NCBI RefSeq assembly: GCF_047496725.1
Contig: NC_132970.1
Location: forward strand, 19,494,001-19,558,000
Source of the DNA: Anoplolepis gracilipes
Taxonomy: Eukaryota; Arthropoda; Insecta; Hymenoptera; Formicidae
DNA length: 64,000 nt
Reading direction: 5' to 3'
The notes beneath the pieces were generated by a model. That model saw only the letters and a list, made by a program, of their open reading frames with translations. It had not been told where the DNA came from and ran no database searches. The stretch's first letter is position 1. Each line of letters opens with the position of its first letter. Positions 62,481 through 64,000 of this stretch are shown here, piece after piece. Both the position numbers and the translations under genes were made by a program.

Positions 62481-64000
62481 CATAATGTCGATTTATAACA
62501 GGAATAACTGTCCCGCTGATTAGGTAAGGAGTTCTAGAAGGTTTCTACAAGTATACGTGAATATTGTCCTGGGAAAAAAATTTCCTGGGAAATCACGAGA
62601 AGTTTTACTGCAAGAAACACGGATCGCGGAAAATCATTTCTGTCACGGCTGATTCGTCATTGTCGGACAAAGAGTTTTTACATGATCACGTTTGCTAATC
62701 AAAAAGTTTTATGTAACCGCGTCTGGAAAAGAAACTATTCCATAGTGAGGAAGACTTTCGTTAAAAATGTTTTCTTTTAAATAAAAAATTATTTTACATT
62801 GCCATATATTAAATGTGATTCACAGAATTCGTTTAAAGAGAAAGAGAATATATGTATATATTTACGTTTCTTATAAATTATATAGAACCAAATAATATTA
62901 ATTTCTTTCTGAAGAAACTTCTGAGGAAAGAAGCGCTGAAATTTATATTTTATTTTATCATAAATTCTTGATATTAATTTAAGAATAATACTTCTTTTCT
63001 TTTTAATTTTAATTAGCATTGAGTTTCGTATAACGAACTCTTTAATCTTATTTCTTGCACTGGCTCTCTGTTTGCTGCTAGCATGAAAGCGCTAGTTTTC
63101 ACGGTTCCTCTTTTCAGAAAGAAATCGACGTTAAATCGAACGTGTCGAGTTTAACTGCGGAATCTTTGAACCCATCGCTTCGGGGTCAGGAATTCCACGC
63201 GAGGGTCAATCACTCTCGCTTGCATTGCCGGATTCAAACATTTCGAACAAGCCGATCGTAATTTCTTAGAGGTATCATTACATTTGATCAAATATAGTTG
63301 CAACAAGCGTAATGCATTCAACATTTTCGATTTATAATATTATTTAAGAATATGCTCCGTAAAAATTAAAACAATCAGCAGGAGAGGAAAGACCAATTAT
63401 ACGGACCTGCGATTGTTTGTTACCGACTTCCTGTGAGTCCCTTAACATACCGCACCAGGTCACAAGTATTATACAAACAATCGAAACAACATGTTTGGAT
63501 GTGTGTATAAATAATCCGTAGTAATTAACAATTCGTAATAATTAATTTTATTTCTTGAAAAAATGGAAATGAATGTTGATTGAAATAATTATGAATTATT
63601 CAGAAATAAAAATCAATATAATTATATTTTATAATTTTAGAAAATACTTTAATATATAAATAATATAATAATATAATATTAATTATATAATTTTTCATAA
63701 ATAATGTTTTGTTGAATTTCCTTTTCTTAAGTTTAAAGAGTGATTATTCTTCTCCGCAGATTCTCGCAGGCAAACTAATTCTTAAAAAATACCTTCAATT
63801 GACTTTCGATGATGCTTACTTATTGTCAGTAGACTTTTACTAAAAATAGAAATTTCTTCTATTTATAGTCCTAACATCCTTCATTTGGACAAAACCGAAC
63901 AGTAAAACCAGGATGTTACTGCAACATTGTGTTTAATTTATGTTCTGTTTCCACGGAACAGTAAACTGTTACATTTGGGTTATAAAATTGAGGATGCTAG

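Larger units (their letters stand above)
56061..64000. other. 5' region of the Rau-like gene; no further exon supported
   Basis: The upstream exon(s) should end in phase 0 and lie here or beyond the window. I found none with confidence. The stretch is AT-rich, with a 134-codon + frame at 57942-58346 that lacks recognisable features, a GA-rich tract near 57690, a T run at 58790-58813, and a GC-richer island at 62170-62470. Confidence 0.5.

Overview
The window is AT-rich metazoan nuclear DNA with long introns, GT-AG exons and many simple repeats. The gene content points to an insect. The Hymenoptera (ant or bee-like) fit best, but that placement is an inference from base composition and protein sequence, not a proof. 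I see no bacterial, viral, CRISPR or tRNA/rRNA signal.

Two protein genes are well supported, and they converge on each other. (1) On the + strand, about 18-42.4 kb holds the voltage-gated calcium channel beta subunit (Ca-beta/CACNB). Eight strongly recognisable internal and terminal exons (28551-42430), plus a 33-nt in-frame microexon, join with matching splice phases into one frame. Two short upstream ATG exons (18064-18126 and 24483-24533) both end in phase 0 at a good donor. Either one gives a full-length protein of 494 or 498 residues, so they look like alternative first coding exons. Two further candidate exons (39105-39156 and 40019-40224) suggest alternative C-termini. (2) On the - strand, 53432-56060 holds four exons of a protein with two Ras-association (RA) domains and a class II PDZ-ligand C-terminus (-YLFI). 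It resembles Drosophila Rau. Its 5' end was not found and should lie above 56060.

Layout: 1-18 kb has no firmly supported gene. It holds a few GC-richer islands (about 1.15-1.9, 2.7-3.2, 4.6-5.6, 14.0-14.4 kb), one weak minus-strand exon candidate at 2958-3045, and a long (TC)n array. 18-28.5 kb is the 5' region of Ca-beta with its alternative starts and a GC-rich island at 20.07-20.59 kb. 28.5-42.4 kb is the body of Ca-beta, whose introns carry an almost perfect 100-bp inverted repeat, a MITE-like element and a cluster of direct and inverted repeats. 42.4-53.4 kb is the region between the two 3' ends, where the UTRs of both genes must lie; it has a (GA)n array. 56-64 kb is non-coding as far as I can tell, with a GC-richer island at 62.17-62.47 kb that could be a promoter.

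The two main genes act in different pathways: channel trafficking and gating for Ca-beta, receptor tyrosine kinase/Ras signalling for the Rau-like gene. Nothing in the sequence implies a shared function. I found no convincing new molecular system. The most interesting points are the splice architecture of Ca-beta, a 200-bp tandem duplication that copied a working splice donor inside the Rau-like gene, and the intronic hairpin.
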